A DNA stretch of 64,000 nt, from NCBI GenBank assembly GCA_900542065.1, contig UQLU01000009.1, positions 1 to 64,000 of the forward strand, given 5' to 3'. This DNA is from an uncultured Eggerthella sp. (GTDB lineage Bacteria; Actinomycetota; Coriobacteriia; Coriobacteriales; Eggerthellaceae). The notes under the pieces were generated by a model. It saw only the letters and a list, made by a program, of their open reading frames with translations, was not told where the DNA came from and did no database searches. The position numbers and the translations under genes were made by a program. This document shows, in pieces, positions 1 through 8,848 of this stretch. The first letter of the stretch is position 1; each line of letters begins with the position of its first letter.

Positions 1-439
1 GAGCGTTGAGATAAGATAACGATTCCATCGAATAGGATGCTGACAAAAAATAGAACAGGCAGAAACCATAATGCGCCTGACGTCATTGGCGCAAGTTCTT
101 GATTTGAAACTAACATTCCAAATAGCAAATCAGAAATTGACGTTGTACTAGTTCCCAGGATCTTGTGGTTGATCCACCAAAAGATAATGTTTATTAGATA
201 CAACCAAACATAGGGTACTAAAAGCTTCTTGGCTTTATCTATGACGCAGTCTGTATATGAACTATATTTGCCAGGCTTAAAAGTTGCTCCAGAAATCATG
301 AAAAATAATGGCATATGGAACGCATAGATAAGCAAATGCTGATCTTTTGCAATGGCGGCAATATGTCCCCAAGGACAACAAAGAACATCGCTGTTCCTCG
401 GAGCTGATCTAGCCATTCAACACGCTTTTTTGATGCCAT
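1..439 (-). pseudogene. Acyltransferase-3 (OatA-like) gene, frameshifted and cut by the window edge
   Basis: Translation from the ATG at 439 gives an N-terminus with LDQLRG followed by FFVVLG, the first membrane segment of acyltransferase-3 proteins that O-acetylate surface polysaccharides. The frame then breaks at a run of four G (minus strand, positions 367-370). The family-like protein resumes in another frame with HMPLFFMISG, then a charged loop and further hydrophobic segments such as ALWFLPVLFF up to base 1. A ribosome binding site AAAGG lies about ten bases before the ATG. The gene is either a pseudogene or carries a homopolymer sequencing error; the 3' end is outside the window. It follows the WecA-like gene on the same strand, which fits a glycan locus. 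Confidence 0.7.
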
Positions 440-572
440 TAATCAGGACCTTTCTTATGACAAGATTGCTTTAATGAGCTAACTGATTATTGTAGTAGTA
501 AAAAGTCAAAGTACAAATATATACGGAAGAAAACCTAAATACATTTTTAAATGAGCAAACCGCAAAGAGCCT

Positions 573-689
573 TTAATAAACAATGCCTTCAATACGAATT
601 CCAACTATTAAACTTGAAACAAAAGCAACTGCAATAAAATTTAAAGAGAGCAAATTGGAGAAAAAGAGAAAATAAGGCAAAAAAGTGTT
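573..689 (-). pseudogene. Possible 3' stub of a membrane protein
   Basis: This open stretch of about 38 codons has no start codon and ends at a TAA at 573-575. It encodes a strongly hydrophobic segment (FLFFSNLLSLNF, then IAVAFVSSLIVGI). It resembles the last membrane helix of a polysaccharide-locus membrane protein, but is too short to assign. The rest of the 312-base gap between the WecA-like gene and the broken acyltransferase is AT-rich and shows nothing else. Alternatively it is chance coding in AT-rich DNA. Confidence 0.25.
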
Positions 690-751
690 TTATGAGACTT
701 GGCCCACTACGCGGAATTTCTTAAGGAAAATCAGGTCTACAAAAATAAATA

Positions 752-1912
752 TTAGCTCTCTTTATCGTTTTCTGAATCTGTGTTTGCGGTATGTTCTTTT
801 TTAAATCTGATACGTGGATGGAAATGGTGCGCTAAAACTGGTCCAAGTAAGTGCAGCTTAGCAATAATGACGCCTGACACGATAGCAATAAAAACTATGA
901 CTGGAATTCTGTAGACGGAGTCCAAGAATACAATCAACAAAGCACATATTGACAGAAGTGCGGTCCAAGTCCACATAATGAGGACTGTTTTTGGTTGCGA
1001 AAAGCCCGCTCTCATTAATTGATGGTGGATATGACCCTTATCTGCTTGATCAATTCTATGATGTTGGAGTTTTCTCCTGATAATGGCAAAAAACGTATCA
1101 ATAATAGGTACGCCTGCGGCTAAAATTGGCACAACCAAAGACAAAACCAAAGCCGAACGCGCTACGGCAAATAAAGAGATTATGCCTAGTGATAACCCTA
1201 GAACTAAAGCGCCGGAGTCTCCCATAAAAATGGTTGCAGGATAAACGTTTCGTGTTAAAAATGCCGAACAGACTCCAATAATGATGATGCATAAAATAGC
1301 CGCATCGGGACGACCTGTAAAGCAGGAGAACACAAAGAGAGTTAGCGAGGAAATTGCGGTAATTCCTCCCGCTAAGCCATCGAGTCCATCAATTAGATTA
1401 ATGATATTAGCAAACGCTACCAAATAAAAAACAGTTATAGGGTATGCCCAAAAACCAAATTCAATATAGCCTTCACCGAAAGGGTTCATTATATTTGCTA
1501 GCAGCAATCCTGATCCTGCAATTATGCAGGCAGAAACAATTTGCCCAATTAATTTTTCTTTAGGCGTGAGGTCTTTCAGGTCATCGACAAGACCAACAAT
1601 AAACATTACTAAGACCCCTATACCTACTCCCACATAATTAACTTCAAGATTTGGATGTGTAACAAACGGGTTGGGGAGCTGAAAAAAAGTAAAGCCGATA
1701 ATGATTACGGCAACAGACGTAGCTATTCCGCCAAACATGGCTACGCCACCGAGTCTTGCGACAGGACGCATGTTTACCCTACGTACGCCGGGATAATCGA
1801 TGGCATCTAGCTTTACTGCAAGGAAGCGAGCCAAGGGAATTAATGCAAGAGTGACACCAAAAGAAATAATGAGCGTAACTACTATTTCAATCCAAAATTG
1901 ATCATCGCTCAT
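752..1912 (-). CDS. wecA: Undecaprenyl-phosphate sugar-1-phosphate transferase (WecA/TagO family)
   Basis: This integral membrane enzyme of the MraY/WecA superfamily transfers a HexNAc-1-phosphate from a UDP-sugar to undecaprenyl phosphate, the first step of teichoic acid or surface glycan synthesis. At 386 residues it has normal length. The family signatures are in order: the Asp pair in GLVDDLKDLTPKEK (about residue 110), the NIINLIDGLDGLAGG motif (about 170), MGDSGAL (about 230), and the cytoplasmic HIHHQLMRAGFSQ loop (about 290). About ten hydrophobic segments are visible. The HIHHQL loop form favours WecA/TagO over MraY. The sugar specificity (GlcNAc most likely) is inferred. Adjacent glycan genes agree with the role. 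The ribosome binding site is weak. Confidence 0.9.
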   Translation of the reverse strand: MSDDQFWIEIVVTLIISFGVTLALIPLARFLAVKLDAIDYPGVRRVNMRPVARLGGVAMFGGIATSVAVIIIGFTFFQLPNPFVTHPNLEVNYVGVGIGVLVMFIVGLVDDLKDLTPKEKLIGQIVSACIIAGSGLLLANIMNPFGEGYIEFGFWAYPITVFYLVAFANIINLIDGLDGLAGGITAISSLTLFVFSCFTGRPDAAILCIIIIGVCSAFLTRNVYPATIFMGDSGALVLGLSLGIISLFAVARSALVLSLVVPILAAGVPIIDTFFAIIRRKLQHHRIDQADKGHIHHQLMRAGFSQPKTVLIMWTWTALLSICALLIVFLDSVYRIPVIVFIAIVSGVIIAKLHLLGPVLAHHFHPRIRFKKEHTANTDSENDKES

Positions 1913-2109
1913 GCGGAATCGTAACCTTACTATATTAATAAGTTTCCTTATAAATAATTTGTTAGCTTAGGTGCTAACCAATTAAGGAAATTGCAATAAA
2001 CTTTTATTCAAGGTATCTGATTCTAGCATATTTCAATTATTTAACTTTTCTTAATACGCATCGCAGGAAAATAACCCGAATTAAACTGTAAAGAGGAGTA
2101 AATAGTTAG

Positions 2110-3066
2110 ATGAAATGCATTCTCGTAACTGGCGGTTGTGGTTTTCTCGGCTCAAATTTTGTTCGCCATGTTGCTCACAATCATCCTGATATCCAGATAG
2201 TTGTTTTAGATAGTCTTACTTATGCGGGAAATACTAGCAACTTACCTGCTGATCTTCCTAATGTCGATTTGGTAGTAGGAGATATATGCAATTCGCTAAC
2301 TGTTGATGGTTTGGTTTTGTTTGCGGATGCGGTAGTGCATTTTGCTGCAGAGACGCATAACGACAATTCGATCGATGAGCCCTCGCCGTTTTTGTATTCA
2401 AATGTGGAGGGTACTTTCAACCTGATTGAGGCATGTCGGAAGTATGATGTTCGCTATCATCACGTTTCCACCGATGAAGTGTTTGGGGATTTGCCGATTC
2501 AGGGCATAGAGCAATTCAATGAATCTTCGCCTTATAGACCTTCAAGTCCTTATAGTGCAACTAAAGCGGCTTCTGATTTGTTGGTAAAAGCTTGGGTTCG
2601 AACCTATGGTTTGCGAGCAACAATCAGCAATAGCTCGAACTGCTATGGACCTTATCAACACACAGAAAAATTCATTCCTAATGTAATTACGAGTGTTTTG
2701 TGTGGCGTTAAGCCCAAACTTTACGGCAGTGGTCAAAATGTGCGCGAATGGATGCATGCAGATGATCACTCTTCTGCTGTTTGGAAAATCCTGACTGAAG
2801 GGCGCATAGGGGAAAGCTACGCCATTAGTGCTTCAAATGGCAGAAGCAATATAGAAGTTCTTAAGCTTATCCTGAAGTTGATGGGTAAATCGGAAGATTA
2901 TTTTGAACGAGTTACTGATCGACCTGGTCACGATAGGTGTTATGCTCTGGATTCTTCTAAGCTGCGACGCGAGCTTGGCTGGGAGCCAAGGCATACGGAT
3001 TTTGTTGCGGGTTTGCAGCAGACAATCGACTGGTATCGCGAAAATGAAGCCTGGTGGCGGGGCTAG
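2110..3066 (+). CDS. rfbB: dTDP-glucose 4,6-dehydratase
   Basis: This is an extended short-chain dehydrogenase of the RmlB type, which converts dTDP-glucose to dTDP-4-keto-6-deoxyglucose for dTDP-rhamnose or related sugars. The NAD-binding motif is at the N-terminus (TGGCGFLGSNFV). HHVSTDEVFGDL carries the catalytic Thr-Asp-Glu of RmlB, and YSATKAASD supplies the Tyr/Lys pair. NSSNCYGPYQ and REWMHADDH are substrate-binding blocks of the subfamily. At 318 residues it is at the short end for RmlB. GAGGAG lies about ten bases before the ATG. It is divergent from the WecA-like gene. No rmlA, rmlC or rmlD is present here, so the pathway is incomplete within the window. Confidence 0.92.
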   Translation: MKCILVTGGCGFLGSNFVRHVAHNHPDIQIVVLDSLTYAGNTSNLPADLPNVDLVVGDICNSLTVDGLVLFADAVVHFAAETHNDNSIDEPSPFLYSNVEGTFNLIEACRKYDVRYHHVSTDEVFGDLPIQGIEQFNESSPYRPSSPYSATKAASDLLVKAWVRTYGLRATISNSSNCYGPYQHTEKFIPNVITSVLCGVKPKLYGSGQNVREWMHADDHSSAVWKILTEGRIGESYAISASNGRSNIEVLKLILKLMGKSEDYFERVTDRPGHDRCYALDSSKLRRELGWEPRHTDFVAGLQQTIDWYRENEAWWRG

Positions 3067-3067
3067 G

Positions 3068-3205
3068 TGCAGATCGATCAGTGCTAATCATGCAAATCAA
3101 TCAGTGAGATGCTTGTAAATCCGTCAATGAAGGATATGCAATCCCATCAGTAGAGACCGTGCAAATCCATCAATGAGATGTCCGTAAATCTATCAGTCCT
3201 GTAAT
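3068..3205. repeat. Six degenerate 23-bp tandem repeats directly after the rfbB stop
   Basis: Six contiguous units start at 3068, 3091, 3114, 3137, 3160 and 3183, with no spacers and no length change. The shared core is TGCAAATC-NATCA-TGAGAT, with several substitutions per unit. The first unit starts one base after the rfbB TAG. The unit is not a multiple of three, so it is not a coding repeat. A further small duplication (CGAGCTAGAA twice, 3329-3348) lies in the same gap. Confidence 0.85.
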
Positions 3206-3378
3206 TAAGTATAAGCAGGAGACAATAAAATCGGCAAAGCTACCAGGCTACATAAACAATATAAGCTAGATAGTTAGTTTAAGGATTAATATTAGTTTGA
3301 GAATTGATGGAACGTGAACAATCCATCTCGAGCTAGAACGAGCTAGAAGTAGCAATCGTGCACAAGAAGGAGCGCCGC

Positions 3379-4320
3379 ATGGAAACTCAATTCAAGCGTA
3401 TTGATCCATTGCAATATGCGCATGCTTGGGAAAACGTTCCGTATGCAAACCAAGACCCCTTGCAGGTAGTGCATATTTATACGCCAGGCGATGCTAGCGA
3501 TTATCCGCTTCTGGTGTATGTCAATGGCGGCGGTTGGGTCCAGCAGCTGACTAACTACAACACCGTTCCAGGTGTTTGGAAAGCGCCTTCTCAGGGTTAT
3601 GCACTCGCTTCTATCGGATATCGTTTGGCGCCCAAATGGTGCTGGCCGACTCAAGTGCTTGATGTAAAAGCGGCGATTCGCTTCCTGCGTGCTCATGCGC
3701 ATGAATATGGTTACAACGCCGATATAATTGTGGCATGGGGCAATTCTGCTGGTGGGCATATTCTTGGCATGTGCTGCGCCACCAACGGCAAGCCAACTTT
3801 CGAAGATTTAACTATGGGCAATGCCGACCAAAGCAGTGAGATCCAGGGTTTTGTTTCTTTTTATGCTCCGAGCGATTTATATCAAGCTGAGCTCAATACG
3901 TATATCAGTGCAGAAGAGATGCATGCGCTTGCCGAATCACCTGATGGCTTGGACGATGACAGACCAGGCATGGCATTGAATTCCAACATCGAACTTGGAT
4001 GTCGCGCGCTCGACAATCCAGGCATCGCCGCAATGGCAAGTCCGATTAACTTTGTAACGAAAGATTTTCCACCCACGTATTTTGTGCAAGGTTTAGCAGA
4101 TCCGATTGTCGCCTATACGCAAACAGTCAACATGTATAACAAAGTGAAGTATATGTGCGGTGAAGACAGGGCTCGTATGGACTTAATTCCTGGCGGCGTC
4201 CATGGTGACCCGCGCATCAAAACAGACGACATCACCAAAAAAGTCTACGATTTCGCCGACGAAGTTGTGTTTGGTGAAGTTCGTCAGCGTCCTGATTTGC
4301 CTGAAGTTAGAACCTTATAA
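3379..4320 (+). CDS. Alpha/beta hydrolase, carboxylesterase (HSL/BD-FAE-like)
   Basis: This is a predicted cytoplasmic serine esterase of 313 residues. An oxyanion-hole loop VYVNGGGW stands where the hormone-sensitive-lipase group has HGGGW (Asn replaces His). The nucleophile elbow is WGNSAGGH (about residue 125). An Asp candidate lies in QGLADPIVAY and the catalytic His in PGGVHGDP near the C-terminus. There is no signal peptide. The ATG at 3379 is preferred over an in-frame GTG at 3358, because an AAGGAG ribosome binding site lies between them at the right distance. The natural substrate cannot be read from the sequence; small acyl or feruloyl esters are typical of the fold. Confidence 0.85.
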   Translation: METQFKRIDPLQYAHAWENVPYANQDPLQVVHIYTPGDASDYPLLVYVNGGGWVQQLTNYNTVPGVWKAPSQGYALASIGYRLAPKWCWPTQVLDVKAAIRFLRAHAHEYGYNADIIVAWGNSAGGHILGMCCATNGKPTFEDLTMGNADQSSEIQGFVSFYAPSDLYQAELNTYISAEEMHALAESPDGLDDDRPGMALNSNIELGCRALDNPGIAAMASPINFVTKDFPPTYFVQGLADPIVAYTQTVNMYNKVKYMCGEDRARMDLIPGGVHGDPRIKTDDITKKVYDFADEVVFGEVRQRPDLPEVRTL

Positions 4321-4362
4321 GGTGGATGTCTTTGACCGTCGGCATGATGAAAAAGAAAATTG

Positions 4363-4401
4363 AGAAAGCTACACTTGAAACTGCACGCTAAAGAGCTTTC
4401 T
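4363..4401 (+). terminator. Weak hairpin after the esterase gene
   Basis: Arms AGAAAGCT (4363-4370) and AGCTTTCT (4394-4401) pair over eight bases with a 23-base loop and no clear U-run. It is at most a weak terminator. Confidence 0.3.
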
Positions 4402-4478
4402 GACAGAGCGAAATAGCATTTTCTTACTTCAGTTTTGATTGCTACATGAAAGGCAATATACAGACAAAGATATTTCGA

Positions 4479-5051
4479 CTAGCCTTCCAACTCAAACACT
4501 AGGGTAATGTCGTCAGTCTTTAGGTTGATGATTTGAGGCTTAGGGCTCTGAAATTGTGCGTCTGATTGACCATCTGCTGTTTCACCAGAAACAGGTTTCA
4601 CCATGAGCGTGTAAGTTCCTTGTTCGGAAACTTCACTTATGGTGCATGCGGAATTAGTGTCAACGGTGATAGCGCAGAGTGCCTCAGGGTCGTTGTCTGG
4701 TTTGTCGTCGGTAAGAACCTCTGATGCAATACCTTTGTAAACGCCCACTTCAACTTGTTCGATAGCAGGATCGCTTGTGTTGACTTGCACGGAGAGTGCG
4801 CCAACTTGGGAAGAAAATACGCAGGAATTAACCAGCAAACCAATAATAATCAGCGCACCCGCAAGAAAGCCAATGAAGGAGCCCCTTATGCGGAAACGAG
4901 GCTTCTTTGGGGTGGTAGTGCTCCCGTTAGAGGTTGGGGACTCGGCAGGGTTTGCTGAACTGGCAGAATTAGCAGGGTTTGACTGGTTCGTGGGGTTTGC
5001 AGAGTTTGCAGAGTTTGCAGAAGGGGTTTCATTATTTAAAGGCTGTTCCAT
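4479..5051 (-). CDS. Unknown membrane-anchored extracytoplasmic protein
   Basis: I do not recognise this protein (190 residues from the ATG at 5051). The N-terminal 45 residues are low-complexity Asn/Ser/Ala/Pro, encoded by a nine-base repeat. A basic patch KKPRFRIRG comes next, then one membrane segment (FIGFLAGALIIIGLLVNSCVF). The rest is a small outside domain of about 125 residues with two Cys (ALCAITV and SACTISE) that could form a disulfide, ending LKTDDITLVFELEG. An in-frame ATG at 5084 adds eleven residues but lacks a good ribosome binding site; AGATAGG precedes 5051. The type II topology is inferred. It may be a surface lipid- or wall-associated accessory protein, but no function can be supported. 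Confidence 0.65.
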   Translation of the reverse strand: MEQPLNNETPSANSANSANPTNQSNPANSASSANPAESPTSNGSTTTPKKPRFRIRGSFIGFLAGALIIIGLLVNSCVFSSQVGALSVQVNTSDPAIEQVEVGVYKGIASEVLTDDKPDNDPEALCAITVDTNSACTISEVSEQGTYTLMVKPVSGETADGQSDAQFQSPKPQIINLKTDDITLVFELEG

Positions 5052-5282
5052 TAGGGTACCTATCTTGAATCGTATGGCTGACATTTCGGCAGGTATTAAT
5101 CTCGTGACTGCCGAAAGTTCTATTTAGATTGCTTTCAATCTTATATACGAATAGTAACTGGACGATGCAGCTTCTTGCAAGGTGGCGTGATTTCTTACTA
5201 CAGGCGCTGCCTCCATATTCAATTCACGCAAAATAAAAAAATGCGACAAATATACCAACATTTGTTAGGAAACAAATTTTAA

Positions 5283-5831
5283 CCACTTGAACAGGTATTA
5301 CTAAAAGTGCTGGATGCAGTAACGGTAACGGATAATCCGCTGGAAGTAACGCTGGTAAAACAGGCACCTAACGGAGCTCCTTTGGCTGGCGCTGAATTCA
5401 GGGTTGAAGGCGAATTCCCTGATGGTCAGACTGAAAAGATGTTCACGTCTGACGAAAATGGCATCGTCTTCCATCAGTTGCAGCCGACAGGTTCTGCTGA
5501 AGGAACGCTGTACACCGTTACGGAAACCAAGGTTCCTGAAGGCTATGCGCAACCAAGCGGTTCGCTTGATTTGCTGGTATTCGAAGACGGAACAGTTCAG
5601 GTTGCAGATACTTCGGCTGCCGATATGAAGCAGAATGCTTCAGTCGCCGAAAGCAGTGGCGTGGCAATTATTACCTTGAACAACGAGCCTCTGCCAGGAA
5701 CAGAACTTCCTCGAACGGGCGACAATAAGATATTGCCGCTTCTTGCGGGAGCATTTGGTCTTCTTGGATTGTGGGCAATCGTAATGGGCACTGTTGCTTA
5801 TAGGAGATTTAGGACCAAAGGCGAAGAGTAA
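5283..5831 (+). pseudogene. C-terminal remnant of an LPXTG-anchored SpaA/Cna-B surface protein
   Basis: The frame is open from a stop at 5280-5282. It encodes one SpaA/Cna-B type beta-sandwich (VTLVKQAPNGAPLAGAEFRV ... YTVTETKVPEGYA) and then a textbook sortase signal: LPRTG, a hydrophobic stretch (LLAGAFGLLGLWAIVMGTVA) and a basic tail RRFRTKGEE. There is no signal peptide and no ATG near the 5' end. The first usable start is a GTG at 5307 with a poor ribosome binding site. Without a signal peptide the protein could not reach a sortase, so I read it as the surviving 3' end of a larger adhesin or pilin. The strong terminator behind it is intact. Confidence 0.65.
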
Positions 5832-5885
5832 GCAGTTCCGAAATAGAGCTAAAAGGTTGAATAACTAAATTACCTTTGAACCATT

Positions 5886-5925
5886 AAAGACCCCGAAGCT
5901 TTAATTGCTTCGGGGTCTTCTCTAT
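5886..5925 (+). terminator. Rho-independent terminator after the LPXTG remnant
   Basis: A GC-rich stem, AAGACCCCGAAGC paired with GCTTCGGGGTCTT around a seven-base loop, is followed by a U-rich run. Confidence 0.9.
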
Positions 5926-6174
5926 TTCTGACGTAAGCTCCTAGCTCTTAATAGAAAATCAAAAAATATATCTTGAAAAGTAGAAAAACATAGAGAAATT
6001 AGTTATAAATATCTATATAAATAATCTATTTATGCTATTCGCTAGTAATGCTTCTACTGAATTGCCGAACTTAAAAAGCAGAGCTAATTACTTGCTAATT
6101 AGAGTGTTTTTGCAACTGAAATACGACCTATGACCAGGCGTAATAAATTAGATCCATAATATGGGGTGATAGTT

Positions 6175-6471
6175 ATGTCTTTAGTACAAACCGCTCTTCC
6201 ACTCATTCGTCCCATTAGCGATTTGCGAACAAACCTTAATGAGGTTTGTGATCAAGCTAAATCTAGTCAAGAACCTATTTTTATGACAAAAAATGGCAAG
6301 GCTTCTTTAGTGGTAATGGATAGCCAGGCCTACGAAAACCAAATGCAGCACCTTCGCATAACGCAAAAAATTCGTGAGGCCGAAATCGAGGCTAAATACA
6401 ATAACGAAACGTTTTCGTCTGATCAGGTTAATAAACATTTAAATGAAATTTTCAAGCATTGGGAACAGTAA
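6175..6471 (+). CDS. Phd/YefM-family antitoxin
   Basis: This 98-residue DNA-binding antitoxin would neutralise the toxin encoded next to it and probably autoregulates the pair. The N-terminal Phd/YefM fold is clear: IRPISDLRTNLNEVCDQAK, then PIFMTKNGKASLVVMDSQAYE, the most conserved block of the family. The C-terminal third is charged and likely unfolded until it binds the toxin. The ATG at 6175 has GGGGTGA just upstream; an in-frame GTG at 6166 is the alternative. The upstream region is very AT-rich, as expected for an autoregulated promoter. Confidence 0.88.
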   Translation: MSLVQTALPLIRPISDLRTNLNEVCDQAKSSQEPIFMTKNGKASLVVMDSQAYENQMQHLRITQKIREAEIEAKYNNETFSSDQVNKHLNEIFKHWEQ

Positions 6472-6512
6472 AAAGCACAGGGGGCGGGAAAAAAGATAGA
6501 AAGAAGCAAACC

Positions 6513-6827
6513 ATGCTTGAATTACGATATCGAAGACGTGCGCTTCTCGATCTAGAGTCTATTGCTATTTATGTTGGTGAAGCTTTAGGTTTGCCTAATG
6601 TTGCACGACAAACGGTAGCTGATATCCAGCAGGCGCTAGAAAGACTTTGTGAATTTCCTGATCTAGGAAAACCTCATAGCGATAATTCGTTAGAAGGACA
6701 AGGCTACAAAACGTATATCGTTGGCAATTATCGGATAGTTTATACCCACAATGTCTCAGAGCTTGTAGTCTGGCGAATTTTCCATGTTCGCCAAGATATA
6801 GATGAATTTGCATTCGTAGCGTTTTAG
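6513..6827 (+). CDS. RelE/ParE-family toxin
   Basis: This 104-residue toxin pairs with the preceding antitoxin. The fold is that of the RelE/ParE superfamily: an N-terminal helical hairpin (RRRALLDLESIAIYVGEAL), then the beta-sheet core YKTYIVGNYRIVYTH and VVWRIFHVRQD. The IFHVRQD ending is commoner in ParE-type members, which act on gyrase, than in mRNA-cleaving RelE, so the target is left open. The ATG at 6513 gives the standard length and has AGAAAGAAG upstream. An in-frame ATG at 6459 overlapping the antitoxin stop would add eighteen polar residues. Toxin and antitoxin are co-oriented with a 41-base gap. Confidence 0.85.
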   Translation: MLELRYRRRALLDLESIAIYVGEALGLPNVARQTVADIQQALERLCEFPDLGKPHSDNSLEGQGYKTYIVGNYRIVYTHNVSELVVWRIFHVRQDIDEFAFVAF

Positions 6828-6939
6828 ATCAGTGAGAAGGCGGACAAGTATTTTATCTTCCGTTGTATATGCTACCTTTCATTGCTGATGAAGCTAAGGG
6901 CAGCAACCTTGAGGGAGTTAAAGCGTCCGCTCCGAAATG

Positions 6940-6989
6940 GTGAGAGTTTCAAAATGGCGGGATTCCAAAATAGTGAAACTCACTTTTGT
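6940..6989 (+). terminator. Hairpin after the toxin gene
   Basis: GTGAGAGTTTCA pairs with TGAAACTCAC (two-base bulge) and is followed by TTTTGTT. It would end the toxin-antitoxin transcript. Confidence 0.5.
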
Positions 6990-7019
6990 TCTATATGCTT
7001 TGATGCTTCGCTTTTAGGT

Positions 7020-7053
7020 AAAGACCCTTGGCTTGTCTAAACCAAGGGTCTTT
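7020..7053. terminator. Bidirectional terminator between the toxin and symporter genes
   Basis: A twelve-base perfect stem, AAAGACCCTTGG with CCAAGGGTCTTT and a ten-base loop, lies between convergent genes and can serve both strands. Confidence 0.85.
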
Positions 7054-7115
7054 CAATCTTCTTTATAGACGCTATTTTATAAGCGTTTTCTCGGGCATTT
7101 TTCGAGCCTACAAAT

Positions 7116-8627
7116 CTATCCAGCAAATGTTTCCTCAATCTGCTTGTTAGCAACAGATTTAGGGGTTTTCCAGTCTTCAGAATCGTCAGGGCGAGGAGCC
7201 ATCTTGCTTTCATCGCCACCTGCATCCTTCAAACGCTTCAGGTAATTGCGTGCTTCTTTAGCGGTTACGCCAGAAAGTGCCAACAGCGCAATCATATTTG
7301 GAACTGCCATGCAAGCGTTGAAGATGTCGGCAATGGTCCAAACAGCCGATACGGTCATGTAAGGGCCAATGAAAATGCAGGCAATATACAGCCAGCGATA
7401 TACCTTAACTGCTTTCAGATTACGATTGCTGAAATATTCAAGGCAGCGTTCGCCATAGTAGCTCCAACCCAGAATAGTGGTGAAGCCAAACAGCGCCAAG
7501 CACACCATAAGGATGAAAGAAACCACTTCAGAAGGAACGAAGGGCAAACCTGCCTGGAATGCAGCATTGGTAACGGCAGCGCCTTCCAAACCAGGAATGT
7601 TGTAGGTGTTGGTCATAACCAGTGCCAAGCCAGTCATGGAGCAAATGATGATGGAGTCAATGAAGGTCTGGGTCATGGTTACCAAACCCTGGCGAGCAGG
7701 TTCGTTGGTTTTAGCAGCAGCCGCAGCGATTGGCGCAGAACCCAAACCAGCTTCGTTTGCGAAAATGCCTCGGGCAAGACCCATCTGCATTGCAATAAGA
7801 ATAGCGCCAAACATACCTGCACCGAACGCCTGCAAACCAAAAGCATGCTGGACAATAAGGAGCAGTGCTGCAGGAAGCTTATCAATGTTGTAGAAGATAA
7901 GCGTGAACGAGAAAATCAAAAAGATCACTACCATGCCAGGAACAACGCGCTCCGATACGGTTGCAATACGCTTCAAACCGCCGATGATTACCAAGCCGCC
8001 AAAAATCGCAGTAACCAAACCGCCAATAACGGTAGCGATGGAATATTCGCCGCCGAACAGATTAACGGTATGCGCCATAGCGGGATCAAAGAAACCTGTA
8101 ACTGCGCTAGAAATGGAGTTTACCTGGGTAAAGGTGCCAATACCAAACAAGCCTACACACATACCAAAGAAAGCAAACAGCTTTGCAAGCCAACGCCATT
8201 TCTGACCCATGCCGTTTTCGATGTAGTAGAACGGACCACCAAGAACGTGACCCTTCTTATCCATGGTGCGGAACTTAACCGCCAGCAAACCCTCGGAAAA
8301 CTTGGTTGCCATACCAAACAGTGCAGCAAGCCACATCCAGAACAGAGCGCCAGGACCACCAGCAACAACGGCAGTTGCAATACCTACAATGTTACCAGTA
8401 CCAACGGTTGCAGACATTGCGGTACAAAGTGCACCAAAGCTGGTAACTTCGCCTTTGCCGTCTTCTTCGTTCTTGAAGGTGTACTTCAGCGCCCTACCAA
8501 GAGTGCGGAACTGCAAACCATGAAGACGAACGGTAAGGAAAATACCGCCCAAAAGAATTAAGGCAATAAGGGGCGGACCCCAGATAAACGTATCTATGAC
8601 ACCAAGTATTTCGTTGAATGCGTCCAA
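7116..8627 (-). CDS. alsT: Sodium:alanine/glycine symporter (AlsT/AgcS family), riboswitch-controlled copy
   Basis: This membrane carrier of the AGCS family imports alanine or glycine with Na+. It has about 503 residues. Family blocks include TSFGALCTAMSATVGTGNIV near residue 65, FANEAGLGSAPIAAAAAKT near 300 (the AGCS signature), and GWSYYGERCLEYF near 405. Ten or more membrane segments are visible. I place the start at the TTG at 8627: AGAAAGG lies six bases upstream, and it aligns exactly with the start of the paralogue at 10762. An upstream in-frame TTG at 8654 is less likely. A glycine riboswitch lies about 250 bases upstream in the leader, so glycine is the likely effector and a likely substrate. 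Confidence 0.92.
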   Translation of the reverse strand: MDAFNEILGVIDTFIWGPPLIALILLGGIFLTVRLHGLQFRTLGRALKYTFKNEEDGKGEVTSFGALCTAMSATVGTGNIVGIATAVVAGGPGALFWMWLAALFGMATKFSEGLLAVKFRTMDKKGHVLGGPFYYIENGMGQKWRWLAKLFAFFGMCVGLFGIGTFTQVNSISSAVTGFFDPAMAHTVNLFGGEYSIATVIGGLVTAIFGGLVIIGGLKRIATVSERVVPGMVVIFLIFSFTLIFYNIDKLPAALLLIVQHAFGLQAFGAGMFGAILIAMQMGLARGIFANEAGLGSAPIAAAAAKTNEPARQGLVTMTQTFIDSIIICSMTGLALVMTNTYNIPGLEGAAVTNAAFQAGLPFVPSEVVSFILMVCLALFGFTTILGWSYYGERCLEYFSNRNLKAVKVYRWLYIACIFIGPYMTVSAVWTIADIFNACMAVPNMIALLALSGVTAKEARNYLKRLKDAGGDESKMAPRPDDSEDWKTPKSVANKQIEETFAG

Positions 8628-8812
8628 GACAAACCTTTCTTCTTTTCCGACCAATACTGATCCTCGAAAGAAGTGATGAAAGGATGTTTGAAACGTTCAG
8701 GAAGTTCGAGAGTTTGACGTTTTAAGTGCTGCCTGTTGGCTCTTGGATTGCCTTTGGCCTTCGGCTCACCGTTGGCGTGCCGTACTGCTTAAAACGCGTT
8801 GTCTCTCGGGTG

Positions 8813-8842
8813 CCTCCAGGAAACAGATAAAGCATCTGGAGG
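8813..8842 (-). other. Second leader hairpin between riboswitch terminator and symporter start
   Basis: CCTCCAG and CTGGAGG form a seven-base stem with a sixteen-base loop and no U-run. Further downstream in the leader, CGTTTTAAG (8718-8726) and CTTAAAACG (8788-8796) form another inverted repeat. Either could be part of the expression platform. Confidence 0.4.
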
Positions 8843-8848
8843 ATACAG

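Noticed and set aside
3068..3205. CRISPR array
   Set aside because: Units are contiguous with no unique spacers, are too diverged, and no cas gene is present.
8718..8796. Second glycine aptamer downstream of the first
   Set aside because: A GCCGAAGG-like word occurs, but the conserved CTCTCAGG block and the closing stem of an aptamer are missing.
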